Shown piece after piece: positions 32,791-41,963 of a stretch of DNA of 64,000 nt. The notes under the pieces are model-generated. The model saw nothing but the letters and a program-made list of their open reading frames with translations, was not told where the DNA came from and did not search any database. The stretch is from Streptomyces viridiviolaceus (GTDB taxonomy: Bacteria > Actinomycetota > Actinomycetes > Streptomycetales > Streptomycetaceae). Made by a program: the position numbers and the translations under genes. Each line of letters starts with the position of its first letter. The first letter of the stretch is position 1. The DNA lies in contig NZ_BMWA01000013.1 in assembly GCF_014650995.1 (NCBI RefSeq), positions 1-64,000 of the forward strand, read 5' to 3'.

Positions 32791-34611
32791 GTGAGCGGTA
32801 CGCCGACCCAGGACGATCCCGCGCCCCGGCCGGAGCCCGTCCTGTCCCACCCCGGGGGACGGCTCCTGCGCGCGGGGCGACCGCACCGCGTCCTCGCCGG
32901 ATCGCTGCACTATTTCCGTGTCCACCCCGACCAGTGGGCCGACCGGCTCCGGCGGGTCGCGGCCATGGGCCTCAACACCGTGGACACCTACGTCCCGTGG
33001 AACTTCCACGAACCGCGCCCGGGACGGTACCGCTTCACCGGCGGACACGACGTCGAAGGCTTCGTCCGGACCGCCCAGGAGACCGGCCTGGACGTGATCG
33101 TGCGCCCCGGCCCGTACATCTGCGCCGAATGGGACAACGGCGGGCTGCCCGTCTGGCTGACCGGGCGACACGGGATGCGGCTGCGCTGCTCCCACCAGCC
33201 CTACCTGGAGGAGGTCGGACGCTGGTTCGACGAGCTGATCCCGCGCATCGCCGCTCTGCAGGCGTCCCGCGGCGGACCGGTGGTCGCCGTCCAGATCGAG
33301 AACGAGTACGGCAGCTACGGGGACGACCACGCCTACGTCCGCTGGGTGCGGGACGCCCTCGTCGCGCGCGGTGTCACCGAGCTGCTCTACACGGCCGACG
33401 GGCCGACCGAGCTGATGCAGGACGGCGGCTCCCTCCCCGGTCACCTCGCGGCGGCGACGTTCGGCTCCCGCGCACACGAGGCCGCCGGGCTGCTGCGCTC
33501 ACGCCGCAGGGACGAGCCGTTCGTGTGCGCCGAGTTCTGGAACGGCTGGTTCGACCACTGGGGCGAGAAGCACCACGTCCGCACCGTGGAGAGCGCCACG
33601 CGGACGCTCGACGACATCCTCGGCGCCGACGGCTCGGTCAGCCTCTACATGGCGCACGGCGGCACGAACTTCGGCCTGTGGTCGGGTGCCAACCACGACG
33701 GTGACTCGCTCCAGCCGACGGTGACCAGCTACGACTCGGACGCGCCGATCGCCGAGAACGGCGCGCTCACCCCGAAGTTCTTCGCGTTCCGCGACCGGCT
33801 GCGTGCCGTCACCGGGGCGCCGGAGCGTCCGCTGCCCCCTCAGCCGCGCCTGCTGACCCCCCGTAGGATCCCCGTCACCGCGGGGGCCGGTCTGCTGGGG
33901 GCGCTGAGGGCGGCCTCCGAGCCGGTTCGCGCGCCCCGTCCGCTGAGCTTCGAGGAACTGGACCAGGCATCGGGCCTCGTCCTGTACCGCGCCGAGCCGA
34001 GACTGCCGAGCGGCACGCACACCCTGACCGTCTCCGGTCTGCACGACCGCGCGCAGGTCTTCGTGGACGACGTTCCCGTCGGCGTCCTCGACCGGGAGAC
34101 CGCCTCGCTCGACGTGCCGGGCCGGGGCGAACGGGTCCGCCTGGAGCTGCTGGTGGAGAACCAGGGACGCGTCAACTACGGACCGCGGCTCGGCGGGCAC
34201 AAGGGCATCCTCGGCGGCGTGGCGGTCGGCCGCCGGCTGGTGCACGGCTGGACGATGCACCCGCTGCCGCTCGACACGTGGACGCCGGACCACCTCGCCC
34301 GCGCGGCGTCGGCCGCGGAACCGGACGGTCGCGCCGGATTCGCGACGGCGCGGTTCACGATCGCAGAGCCGGCGGACACTTTCCTCGCCCTCCCCGGTTT
34401 CGCCAAGGGATTCGTCTGGGTCAACGGCGTCCTGCTCGGCCGGTACTGGGAGATCGGCCCGCAGCGCACCCTCTACCTGCCCGCGCCCCTGCTCGTCCCC
34501 GGCGAGAACACCCTCACCCTGCTGGAACTCCAGCGACCGGGCGACCACGTGGCGCTGCGTGACCGGCCCGAACTGGGGCCCGCCGAGGAGTACGTGGAGA
34601 CCTTCTCCTGA
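32791..34611 (+). CDS. GH35 beta-galactosidase
   Basis: A 606-aa GH35 enzyme that removes terminal beta-galactose with retention. The N-terminal TIM barrel carries the family signature GPYICAEWDNGGLPVWL. The acid/base is E172 (VQIENEYGSYGDD) and the nucleophile E248 (FVCAEFWNGWFDHWG), both intact. Beta-sandwich domains follow (ALRAASEPVRAPRPLSFEEL, QVFVDDVPVG, FAKGFVWVNGVLLGRYW). There is no signal peptide, so it probably acts inside the cell on an imported galactoside. The GTG at 32791 follows AGGGAG. The C-terminus is complete. Galactose-beta-1,3-GalNAc is a plausible substrate given the neighbouring GH101, but is not shown by the sequence. Confidence 0.92.
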   Translation: MSGTPTQDDPAPRPEPVLSHPGGRLLRAGRPHRVLAGSLHYFRVHPDQWADRLRRVAAMGLNTVDTYVPWNFHEPRPGRYRFTGGHDVEGFVRTAQETGLDVIVRPGPYICAEWDNGGLPVWLTGRHGMRLRCSHQPYLEEVGRWFDELIPRIAALQASRGGPVVAVQIENEYGSYGDDHAYVRWVRDALVARGVTELLYTADGPTELMQDGGSLPGHLAAATFGSRAHEAAGLLRSRRRDEPFVCAEFWNGWFDHWGEKHHVRTVESATRTLDDILGADGSVSLYMAHGGTNFGLWSGANHDGDSLQPTVTSYDSDAPIAENGALTPKFFAFRDRLRAVTGAPERPLPPQPRLLTPRRIPVTAGAGLLGALRAASEPVRAPRPLSFEELDQASGLVLYRAEPRLPSGTHTLTVSGLHDRAQVFVDDVPVGVLDRETASLDVPGRGERVRLELLVENQGRVNYGPRLGGHKGILGGVAVGRRLVHGWTMHPLPLDTWTPDHLARAASAAEPDGRAGFATARFTIAEPADTFLALPGFAKGFVWVNGVLLGRYWEIGPQRTLYLPAPLLVPGENTLTLLELQRPGDHVALRDRPELGPAEEYVETFS

Positions 34612-34681
34612 CCCGTCCGACCCCCGCCACGAACGCACCACCGTCTCCCGTCCCTCACCCGATCCGAGGAGGAAGTACCAG

Positions 34682-37600
34682 GTGGAAAGCATGACGTCCC
34701 CAACACCTCGACCGCCCGGACGCAGACGCGGGCCACGCCCCGGCGCCGTGGCCGCGGCGCTGGTCCTCACCCTGGGCATGCTGTCGAGTGCCGCCGTCCC
34801 GGCCGGCGCGGCCCTCCCCCGGGCCGTCTCGCTCCCGGCACCGGCCGCGACACCGGTGGAGCTGACCCGGGGCGGGCTGACCGTCACCGTGGCCGAGGAG
34901 TTCCCCCAGGTCATCTCCTACCGGCTGGGCGATCGCCGCCTCGGCGGGCAGGCGTCCGCCCTGGACAGCTTCACCGTCAACGGCACACCGCGCCGCGCCA
35001 CCACCACCATGAAGGCGGAGGGCAGCAGGGCGACCTACACCTCCACCTTCGAGGACCTGCCCCACCTCACCATCACCTCGACCATCACGGTCACCGGGGA
35101 GACGACGGTCGTGTTCGCCGTCGAGAAGATCTCCGGCGACGCCGCCTCGACGGTGCGCACCCTCGCGATCCCCGGACAGTCCCTCGTCTCCGTCGACTCC
35201 TCCGAGCCGGGCGCGAACCTCGCCCGGACCAAGATCTCCACGGACTCGACGACGACCGCCGACCGGTTCATCCCCGTCACCGCCGGCACGGCCCCCGACA
35301 AGGAGCCCGTCGGCACCCCGTACGCGTTCGTCGGCAACACACAGCTGTCGGCGGGCATCGTCACCAACGCGACCGAGGACTCGCCGCAGAACGACAACAC
35401 GAACTGGAACACCCGCCTGCAGTCGCGCGTCGTCGACGCCGGGGACGGCCGGCGCCGGGCGGAGCTGTCGGTCGGCACCTACACCTACGCGCCCCAGGGC
35501 GCGACCGACCCGCGCGTCGACACCTACGAGCTGCCCCGGGCGACCGTGGTCCTCGCGGCCGACGCCAACGACGACGGCACCGTCGACTGGCAGGACGGCG
35601 CCATCGCGCACCGGGAGCACATGCGGCGTCCGCTCGGCGCGGACCGGGTGCCCGAGCGCGTGGTGCAGCGGATCCCGTTCAACTTCGCGAGCCAGGCCAC
35701 CAATCCGTTCCTGAAGACGCTGGACAACACCAAGCGCATCTCCATGGCCACCGACAACCTCGGGCAGTGGGTGCTGGAGAAGGGCTACGCCAGCGAGGGC
35801 CACGACTCCGCTCACCCCGACTACGGCGGCAACGAGAACGTCCGCGCGGGCGGGCTGAAGGACCTCAACAGGCTCACCCGTACCGGTGCCCGCTACAACG
35901 CCGACTTCGGCGTGCACGTCAACGCCACCGAGGCCTACCCGCAGGCGAAGACGTTCAGCGAAGACCTGGTCGAGGGGCAGAAGAACGGGTGGGACTGGCT
36001 CAACCAGGCCTACCACATCGACCAGAGGAAGGACCTCGGCTCCGGCGCGGTCCTGGACCGGTTCAAGAAGCTCCGCGAAGAGGCGCCGGGCGTCAGAACC
36101 GTCTACATCGACGCCTACTACTCCAGCGGCTGGCTGGCCGACGGACTGGCCGCCGAACTGCGCAGGACGGGCCTCGAGGTCGCCACCGAATGGTCGTACA
36201 AGTTCGAGGGCTCCTCCCTGTGGTCCCACTGGGCCGCCGACAAGAACTACGGCGGCGCCACCAACAAGGGCATCAACTCGAACATCGTCCGCTTCATCGC
36301 CAACGCCGACCGCGACGTGTGGAACGTCGACCCGCTGCTCGGCGGTGCCAACATCGTCGAGTTCGAGGGCTGGACCGGCCAGGACGACTGGAACGCCTTC
36401 TACCGCAACATCTGGACCGACAACCTGCCGACCAAGTTCCTCCAGCACTACCAGGTGCTGGACTGGGACCTCGGCAGGTCCGCGAAGCTCACCGGCGGTG
36501 TGAGCGTGCGGTCCGTGGACGGACAGCGGCAGATCTCCATGGGCGACGCCGTCGTGCTCAAGGGCGACACCTACCTGCTGCCGTGGGGGAACGCCCGCAA
36601 GGGCAACGGCACCTCCTCGCCGAGTGACGCCGACAAGATGTACTTCCACAGTGCCTCCGGCGGCACGCACACCTTCCGGCTCACCGAGCAGTTCGCCGGC
36701 CACGAGAACTTCACCCTCTACGGACTCACCGACCAGGGCCGGGTGAAGAAGGCCCGGGTGAAGGCCGACCATGGACGGGTGACGCTCACCGCCGAGAAGG
36801 GACAGCCCTACGTCCTGGTGCCGAACGGTGGCAAGGCGCCCCACGAGGACCCGCGCTACGGCGAGTTCACCGGTCTTTCCGACCCCGGCTTCAACGGCGG
36901 GAACCTGGACGACTGGAACGCCCGGGGCGGCGCACGGATCGTCCGGGCCGCAGGCGGCGACAACGTCGTCCGGCTGGGCGGCGAGGCCTCCGGCATCTCC
37001 CAGAAGGTCTCCGGGCTCGCACCGGGCCGCCGGTACACGCTCAGCGCCGACGTCGAGATCGGCCCCGGCGAGCGCCGGACCACGACGCTCCGGGTGCGCG
37101 GCGGCAAGGAACCGGCGGTGAGGACGTTCGACATCACGCCGGCGCAGAACAAGATGGCCGCCGACGAGAAGCGGGACACCTACGCCCAGCGGGCCGCCGT
37201 GTCCTTCACCGCACCGCCCGGCGGCAAGGTCACCGTGGAGCTCGGCGCCGTCGCGGGCGGGCCGGCGGTCGTCCTGGACGACGTACGCGTCATGGCGGAC
37301 ACCACCGCGCCGCTCCCCCGCGGCGAGGAGGGCACCGTGGTGGCCCACGACGACTTCGAGGGCAACCAGCCGGGCTGGGGGCCGTTCGTCAAGGGCGACG
37401 CCGGCGGTGTCACCGACCCGCGCACCAGCGTCAGCGACCTGCACGAGCCCTACAGCCAGAAGGCGTGGAAGAACACCTACTCCCCGTACGACGCCGGCAC
37501 GTTGAAGGGCAAGGCGGTCGACGACGTGCTCGCCGGGCGGCACTCGCTGAAGTCCCACGCGGAGAACACCGGGCTGGTCTACCGCACCACCCCCGCCACC

Positions 37601-38728
37601 GTGCCGTTCCAGGAGGGGCACCGGTACGCGATCTCGTTCTCGTACCAGACCAACATCGAGGGCCAGTGGGCCTGGGTCACCGGCGCGGACCGAATCGCGG
37701 ACGGCAGGGCCGCCTCCCGGGACATCGCCCGCGACGTCCTGGAACCCGCCCTCGACACGGCGGCCTACTCCCGTGAGATCGTCGCCGGCTGCGGGGACAC
37801 CTGGGTCGGGCTGCGCAAGCTCGGCAGTGCCCGGGGCACGGACCTCGTGATCGACGACTTCACCGTGACCGACCTGGGCAGGGCCGAGGCCGGGACCGCC
37901 TGCGCCGGCGTCACGGTGCCGTCCGGCGCCGAGCTGAGCCCCGGGGTGCCCGGGGAGTACGTCACGACGTTCACCAACCACGAGCCGGCCGACGCCGTCG
38001 ACGTCGGCGTCCGGCTCCAGGGGCTGCCCGAGGGCTGGAAGGCGGAGGTGAAGGAGAAGGACGGCAACCTCTTCCCGACCGTGAAGCCGGGGGCGAGCGT
38101 GCGCACCACGTGGCTCCTGACGCCTCCGGCCGACGCGGCCGGCACCACCCCCGCCTGGAAGGCGACCGCCACGTACGCCCACGCGGGGGCCACCAGGACG
38201 GTGTCGGCCGACGCCCGGGCTACGGTGACCACCGAGCCCGTGCTGTCACCCGGCTCGATGACGGCCTCCGCCGATTCGGAGAACCGCTCCTCGGGTCCCG
38301 GGGAGGGGCCGGCGTCCAACGTGCTCGACGGTGACGCCGGCACCATCTGGCACACCGACTACACCGACTCCGTCGCCCCCTATCCGCACTGGGTGACGCT
38401 GAAGCTCGGTGGCGCGGCGGACGTCGACGGCTTCGGTTATCTGAACCGGCAGAGCGGTGGCCAGAACGGACGCGTCGCCGACTACGAGGTCGCCGTGTCG
38501 CAGGACGGCACGCACTGGACGACGGTGGCCAGGGGCACCATGAAGGACGCTCCGCAGATGCAGCGGGTCTCCTTCGACCGGGTCCGTGCCTCCCACGTCC
38601 GGTTCACGGCACTGAACGCGCTCAACGGGCAGCCGTTCGCGGCCGCCGCGGAGATGCGGGTGTACGGGGTGCCGGTGGACCTCCCGACGGGCTATCCCCC
38701 GGGGGAACGCCCTGCCGACCGCCGCTGA
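34682..38728 (+). CDS. GH101 endo-alpha-N-acetylgalactosaminidase
   Basis: A 1348-aa secreted enzyme that releases the core 1 disaccharide Gal-beta-1,3-GalNAc from Ser/Thr of mucin-type glycoproteins. A signal peptide (GAVAAALVLTLGMLSSAAVP) precedes a galactose-mutarotase-like beta-sandwich and the catalytic barrel. The probable nucleophile is D477 (TVYIDAYYSSGW) and acid/base E503 (VATEWSYKFEG); HVNATEAYPQAK and NIVEFEGWTGQDDWN are further family motifs. The spacing of 26 residues between the catalytic acids is shorter than in the pneumococcal enzyme. C-terminal modules are two galactose-binding-like domains, an NEW3 domain (about 1080-1160) and a CBM32/F5-8C domain (about 1190-1340). GTG 34682 is chosen for its GAGGAGG; ATG 34691 is also possible. 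It lies 70 bp after GH35, probably co-transcribed. Confidence 0.92.
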   Translation: MESMTSPTPRPPGRRRGPRPGAVAAALVLTLGMLSSAAVPAGAALPRAVSLPAPAATPVELTRGGLTVTVAEEFPQVISYRLGDRRLGGQASALDSFTVNGTPRRATTTMKAEGSRATYTSTFEDLPHLTITSTITVTGETTVVFAVEKISGDAASTVRTLAIPGQSLVSVDSSEPGANLARTKISTDSTTTADRFIPVTAGTAPDKEPVGTPYAFVGNTQLSAGIVTNATEDSPQNDNTNWNTRLQSRVVDAGDGRRRAELSVGTYTYAPQGATDPRVDTYELPRATVVLAADANDDGTVDWQDGAIAHREHMRRPLGADRVPERVVQRIPFNFASQATNPFLKTLDNTKRISMATDNLGQWVLEKGYASEGHDSAHPDYGGNENVRAGGLKDLNRLTRTGARYNADFGVHVNATEAYPQAKTFSEDLVEGQKNGWDWLNQAYHIDQRKDLGSGAVLDRFKKLREEAPGVRTVYIDAYYSSGWLADGLAAELRRTGLEVATEWSYKFEGSSLWSHWAADKNYGGATNKGINSNIVRFIANADRDVWNVDPLLGGANIVEFEGWTGQDDWNAFYRNIWTDNLPTKFLQHYQVLDWDLGRSAKLTGGVSVRSVDGQRQISMGDAVVLKGDTYLLPWGNARKGNGTSSPSDADKMYFHSASGGTHTFRLTEQFAGHENFTLYGLTDQGRVKKARVKADHGRVTLTAEKGQPYVLVPNGGKAPHEDPRYGEFTGLSDPGFNGGNLDDWNARGGARIVRAAGGDNVVRLGGEASGISQKVSGLAPGRRYTLSADVEIGPGERRTTTLRVRGGKEPAVRTFDITPAQNKMAADEKRDTYAQRAAVSFTAPPGGKVTVELGAVAGGPAVVLDDVRVMADTTAPLPRGEEGTVVAHDDFEGNQPGWGPFVKGDAGGVTDPRTSVSDLHEPYSQKAWKNTYSPYDAGTLKGKAVDDVLAGRHSLKSHAENTGLVYRTTPATVPFQEGHRYAISFSYQTNIEGQWAWVTGADRIADGRAASRDIARDVLEPALDTAAYSREIVAGCGDTWVGLRKLGSARGTDLVIDDFTVTDLGRAEAGTACAGVTVPSGAELSPGVPGEYVTTFTNHEPADAVDVGVRLQGLPEGWKAEVKEKDGNLFPTVKPGASVRTTWLLTPPADAAGTTPAWKATATYAHAGATRTVSADARATVTTEPVLSPGSMTASADSENRSSGPGEGPASNVLDGDAGTIWHTDYTDSVAPYPHWVTLKLGGAADVDGFGYLNRQSGGQNGRVADYEVAVSQDGTHWTTVARGTMKDAPQMQRVSFDRVRASHVRFTALNALNGQPFAAAAEMRVYGVPVDLPTGYPPGERPADRR

Positions 38729-38736
38729 GCCGGCGT

Positions 38737-38774
38737 CCGTGTGCGGCTCGCCCGGCCGGGCGGGCCGCACACGG
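38737..38774. terminator. Strong hairpin between convergent genes
   Basis: CCGTGTGCGGC (38737-38747) and GCCGCACACGG (38764-38774) form a perfect 11-bp stem, with an internal GCCCGGCCGGGC that extends it. It begins 8 bp after the GH101 stop and ends just before the stop of the DUF3152 gene. Confidence 0.85.
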
Positions 38775-38775
38775 C

Positions 38776-39651
38776 TCAGGGCACCGGGGGACCGGTGACG
38801 GGCCGGCCGCCGCCGTCGTAGGGCCAGACGTTGACCTTGCAGCCGTGCAGTCCCTTGATCTGCTGCATCATCACGGGCGCGAGCTGCCCCGGGCCGGGGC
38901 AGCCCTCGTGGCCGTGGCCGAGGAAGTGACCGACCTCGTGATTGATGATCAGTGCGCGGTACGACGGCACGTCGTCCGCGTAGTACTGCGTGGCCAGCAG
39001 CCACCGCTTGAGGTTCACCATGACGTCCTGGCCCACGTTGCAGTTGACCTCGCCGCCGGTGTCCAGGCCGTACTGACCGCATATCCGGTCCACCGTGGCC
39101 GCTGTGGCGAGCCGCACCCGGAAGTCGGAGGTGCCGCCGGAGACCCGCCGGAACCCCACTTTCCCGTCGGCCGTCCAGCCCCGGGGGTCGGCGAGGACGT
39201 CCTCGACCTCGGCCGCGACGTCGTCCGGGGAGATACCGATGCCGTCCTCGACCTCGACCCGGTAGGTCAGCGTCCGCTCGCTCCCCCCGACACTCTCGCT
39301 CCGGCCTCCGGCGGTGGCGAACGTTCCCGGTCCCGACGGCGGGACGGACGGTGAGGAATCCCCGGGCCGCTCCTTCTCGGTGTTCCGGCTCGGCGCCGGG
39401 CGCGCGGACGACGCGGAAGCGCCGGGTGACGCCTCCACGGTCACCGTCGACGCCTGTCCGGTGGTACGAGCCGGGCGGTGGGAGTCGGCCGTCCACCCCT
39501 TGAGTGCCGTGCCGCCGGCGACGAGGAGCACGACAGCCGCGAGGCTCGCCCGGAGGGCCGTCTTCCGGCCCCGTCCGCGGCGGGCACGGCCACCGCGGCG
39601 GCGACGGTGGGCCGCGGCGGACGGCGAGGACGTCGATCGGTGCACGTTCAT
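38776..39651 (-). CDS. DUF3152 metalloprotease-like membrane-anchored protein
   Basis: A 291-aa actinobacterial protein. A cytoplasmic arginine-rich N-terminus (RRRRGGRARRGRGRKTALR) is followed by one membrane helix (about 33-50), a Ser/Pro-rich spacer and the extracellular DUF3152 domain. The domain holds a zinc-protease-type motif, INHEVGHFLGHGHEGC, matching HExxHxxGHxxC, suggesting a metzincin-like active site. Cysteines in ICGQYGLDTGGEVNCNVGQD may form a disulfide. Catalysis has to my knowledge not been demonstrated for this family. ATG 39651 lies 114 bp from the divergent response-regulator gene. Confidence 0.86.
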   Translation of the reverse strand: MNVHRSTSSPSAAAHRRRRGGRARRGRGRKTALRASLAAVVLLVAGGTALKGWTADSHRPARTTGQASTVTVEASPGASASSARPAPSRNTEKERPGDSSPSVPPSGPGTFATAGGRSESVGGSERTLTYRVEVEDGIGISPDDVAAEVEDVLADPRGWTADGKVGFRRVSGGTSDFRVRLATAATVDRICGQYGLDTGGEVNCNVGQDVMVNLKRWLLATQYYADDVPSYRALIINHEVGHFLGHGHEGCPGPGQLAPVMMQQIKGLHGCKVNVWPYDGGGRPVTGPPVP

Positions 39652-39765
39652 GATCGTTCAGACTGCCGCCGGCGTGTGATCGGCCGTGGACCGCTTGTGG
39701 ACCGCTCTGTAACAGCCGCCACCCGGCCGGCGGAGCACGAACCGGTTCCGCGCATACTGAGGTCC

Positions 39766-40455
39766 ATGCCACGTGTCCTGATCATCGAAGACGACCGCGC
39801 CGTCCGGGAGGGCCTGCGGCTCGCCCTGCGCCGCCAGGGACACGAGGTCGAGGCCGCCGCGACGGGCGAGGACGGCCTGGCGCGGCTGCGGTCGTTCCGG
39901 CCCGACGCCGTGATCCTCGACCTGATGCTGCCGGGCATGCCGGGGCTGGAGGTGTGCCGCCGGATACGTGTGCACGACCAGGTGCCGATCATCATGGCCA
40001 CCGCCCGCGGGGACGACACGGACGTCGTCGTCGGCCTGGAGGCCGGAGCGGACGACTACGTCGTCAAACCCGTCCGCGCCCGTGTCCTCGACGCACGCAT
40101 CCGGGCGGTGCTCCGGCGCACGAGCGGCCCGCCGGCCGAGTACGGCACACCGCGGACCGAGCACCACGGAGACCTGGCCATCGACCGCGCCGGGCTGACC
40201 GTCACCCACCAGGGAGTCCCCGTCGCGCTCGGGCCCTCCGAACTCCGGCTGCTGCTCGTCCTGTCGGCCTCGCCCGGGCAGGTGTTCAGCCGCCGGCAAC
40301 TCCTGGAAGCCGTGTGGGAGCACAGCTACCACGGGGACGCACGTCTCGTGGACGCCTGCGTCAAGCGTCTCCGGTCCAAGATCGGTGAGGTGCCGGGCGA
40401 CCCCCGGTACATCCACACCGTGCGCGGTTTCGGCTACCGGTTCGGGGCCCGGTGA
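39766..40455 (+). CDS. OmpR-family response regulator
   Basis: A 229-aa regulator with a receiver domain (acidic pair D9/D10, phospho-acceptor D52 in VILDLMLPG, K in VVKPVRARVL) and a C-terminal winged helix (LGPSELRLLLVLSASPGQVFS, DACVKRLRSKIG, YIHTVRGFGYRF). It is the first gene of a three-gene operon whose stop overlaps the kinase start (GTGA). GAGG precedes the ATG at 39766. It resembles the CseB/AfsQ1 type of Streptomyces regulators, but I cannot assign an orthologue. The adjacent membrane metalloprotease-like gene is divergent and may be a target. Confidence 0.94.
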   Translation: MPRVLIIEDDRAVREGLRLALRRQGHEVEAAATGEDGLARLRSFRPDAVILDLMLPGMPGLEVCRRIRVHDQVPIIMATARGDDTDVVVGLEAGADDYVVKPVRARVLDARIRAVLRRTSGPPAEYGTPRTEHHGDLAIDRAGLTVTHQGVPVALGPSELRLLLVLSASPGQVFSRRQLLEAVWEHSYHGDARLVDACVKRLRSKIGEVPGDPRYIHTVRGFGYRFGAR

Positions 40456-41963
40456 GAGCTCCGCGACTGCTGCGCGCGCTGAGCAGCCTGCGCGTCCGGC
40501 TGGTGGTGGCCTTCGCCCTGGTCGCCGCCGTGGCGACGGTGACCACCGGCGCGTTCACGTTCCGCGAGGCGCGTACCGGGGTCCTGCAGCAGAGCCAGGA
40601 CACGGTGATCGAGGACTTCCGGGAGCGGGTCGACACGCTGGTGCCCAACTACCGGTTCCCGCCCGCCCGGTCGGACCTGGAGTCGTTCGCCTCCGACGTG
40701 GCGCGCGGCGGACGGTCGGACAACTGGCGGGTGCTGGCCGTCTACCGGGAGCTGAACGCGACCTCCGTCACCGGCGACGCCTTCCGGGAGCTGTCCCCGG
40801 CGATGCGCGAGTCGGTGCACGCGCGCCGCGCCACGGTGTTCCAGCGGGTCACCGTGGACGGCCGGCCCTCGCTCGTCGTCGGCATGCCCGTCACCTTCGC
40901 CGGGCAGTACCGCACCGAGCGGAGGGCGTCGGGGCTGGAGGTCTATCTCACCGTTCCGCAGACCGAGGAGCAGGGGTACGTCGACGCCCTGGTCACCGCC
41001 ATCGAGCGGGCCACGGTGCCCGCGCTCGCCCTGGCCGTCCTCCTCGCCCTCCTGGCCGCGCGAGGGGTGCTGCGTCCGGTCAGGGCGCTGCGCCGGGCGA
41101 CGCGCAGCATCGCCGAGGGCCGCCTGGACACGCGGCTGACGGTGCACGGGTCCGACGAGCTCGCCGACCTGTCCCACACCTTCAACGAGACCGCCGCCGC
41201 GCTGGAGGAGTCGGTGACGGAGCTGCGGCGGATGGAGGCCGGTGCCCGCCGGTTCGCCGCGGACGTCTCCCACGAGCTGCGCACCCCTTTGGCGGCGATG
41301 TCGGCGGTGACCGACGTGCTGGACGAGGACGCGGCCGGCCTGGACGACGACACCGCGATGGCCGTACGCCTGATCAGCGAGGAGACCACGAAGCTGGCGG
41401 ACCTGGTGAACGACCTCATGGAGATCTCCCGGTTCGACGCGGGCGCGGCCGCCCTCCACCTGGACGACATCGACCTCGCCGAGTGCGTACGGCGCACTCT
41501 CGCCACCCGCGGCTGGCTGCAGACGGTGCACACCGGCCTTCCGGAGCCCGGCGTGCTGCGCGGACGTGTCGACCCGCGGCGCCTCGACGTCGTCGTCGCG
41601 AACCTCGTCGCCAACGCCCTCCGTCACGGCGCTCTCCCCGTGCACCTGCGCCTCCACGGACAGCAGGAGGCGGGCGGGCGACGGCAAGCGGTCATCGAGG
41701 TCGCGGACAGCGGGGAAGGCATCCCGGAGGACGTCATGCCCCATGTCTTCGACCGTTTCTACAAGTCGGACGCCGCCCGGACACGCAGCGAGGGCAGCGG
41801 GCTGGGGCTGGCCATCACCGCCGAGAACGTACGCCTGCACGGCGGGACCGTACGGGCCGCCAACCGACCTCAGGGCGGTGCCGTCTTCACGGTCGTCCTG
41901 CCGGTCGGGCCGGAGGACACGGAACGGCGGGCGGCCCGCCCGCGGAAGGGAGACCGGTCATGA
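40452..41963 (+). CDS. Sensor histidine kinase
   Basis: A 503-aa membrane kinase, partner of the preceding regulator. Membrane helices at about residues 15-35 and 185-205 bracket an extracellular sensor domain of about 150 residues. A HAMP domain (ARGVLRPVRALRRATRSIAE) leads to the H box with H274 (ADVSHELRTPLAAM). The ATPase domain has the N box (VANLVANALRHG), G1 (VADSGEGIP), F box (VFDRFYKSD) and G2 (GSGLGLAI). GTG start overlaps the regulator's stop, and its own stop overlaps the next ATG, giving tight coupling. The signal sensed is unknown; the linked lipoprotein may modulate it, as CseA does in the SigE system. Confidence 0.94.
   Translation: MRAPRLLRALSSLRVRLVVAFALVAAVATVTTGAFTFREARTGVLQQSQDTVIEDFRERVDTLVPNYRFPPARSDLESFASDVARGGRSDNWRVLAVYRELNATSVTGDAFRELSPAMRESVHARRATVFQRVTVDGRPSLVVGMPVTFAGQYRTERRASGLEVYLTVPQTEEQGYVDALVTAIERATVPALALAVLLALLAARGVLRPVRALRRATRSIAEGRLDTRLTVHGSDELADLSHTFNETAAALEESVTELRRMEAGARRFAADVSHELRTPLAAMSAVTDVLDEDAAGLDDDTAMAVRLISEETTKLADLVNDLMEISRFDAGAAALHLDDIDLAECVRRTLATRGWLQTVHTGLPEPGVLRGRVDPRRLDVVVANLVANALRHGALPVHLRLHGQQEAGGRRQAVIEVADSGEGIPEDVMPHVFDRFYKSDAARTRSEGSGLGLAITAENVRLHGGTVRAANRPQGGAVFTVVLPVGPEDTERRAARPRKGDRS

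Noticed and set aside
34655..38182. A 1175-codon reverse frame opposite the GH101 gene
   Set aside because: Same shadow effect. No recognisable motif, and it has no ribosome-binding site or conserved start.
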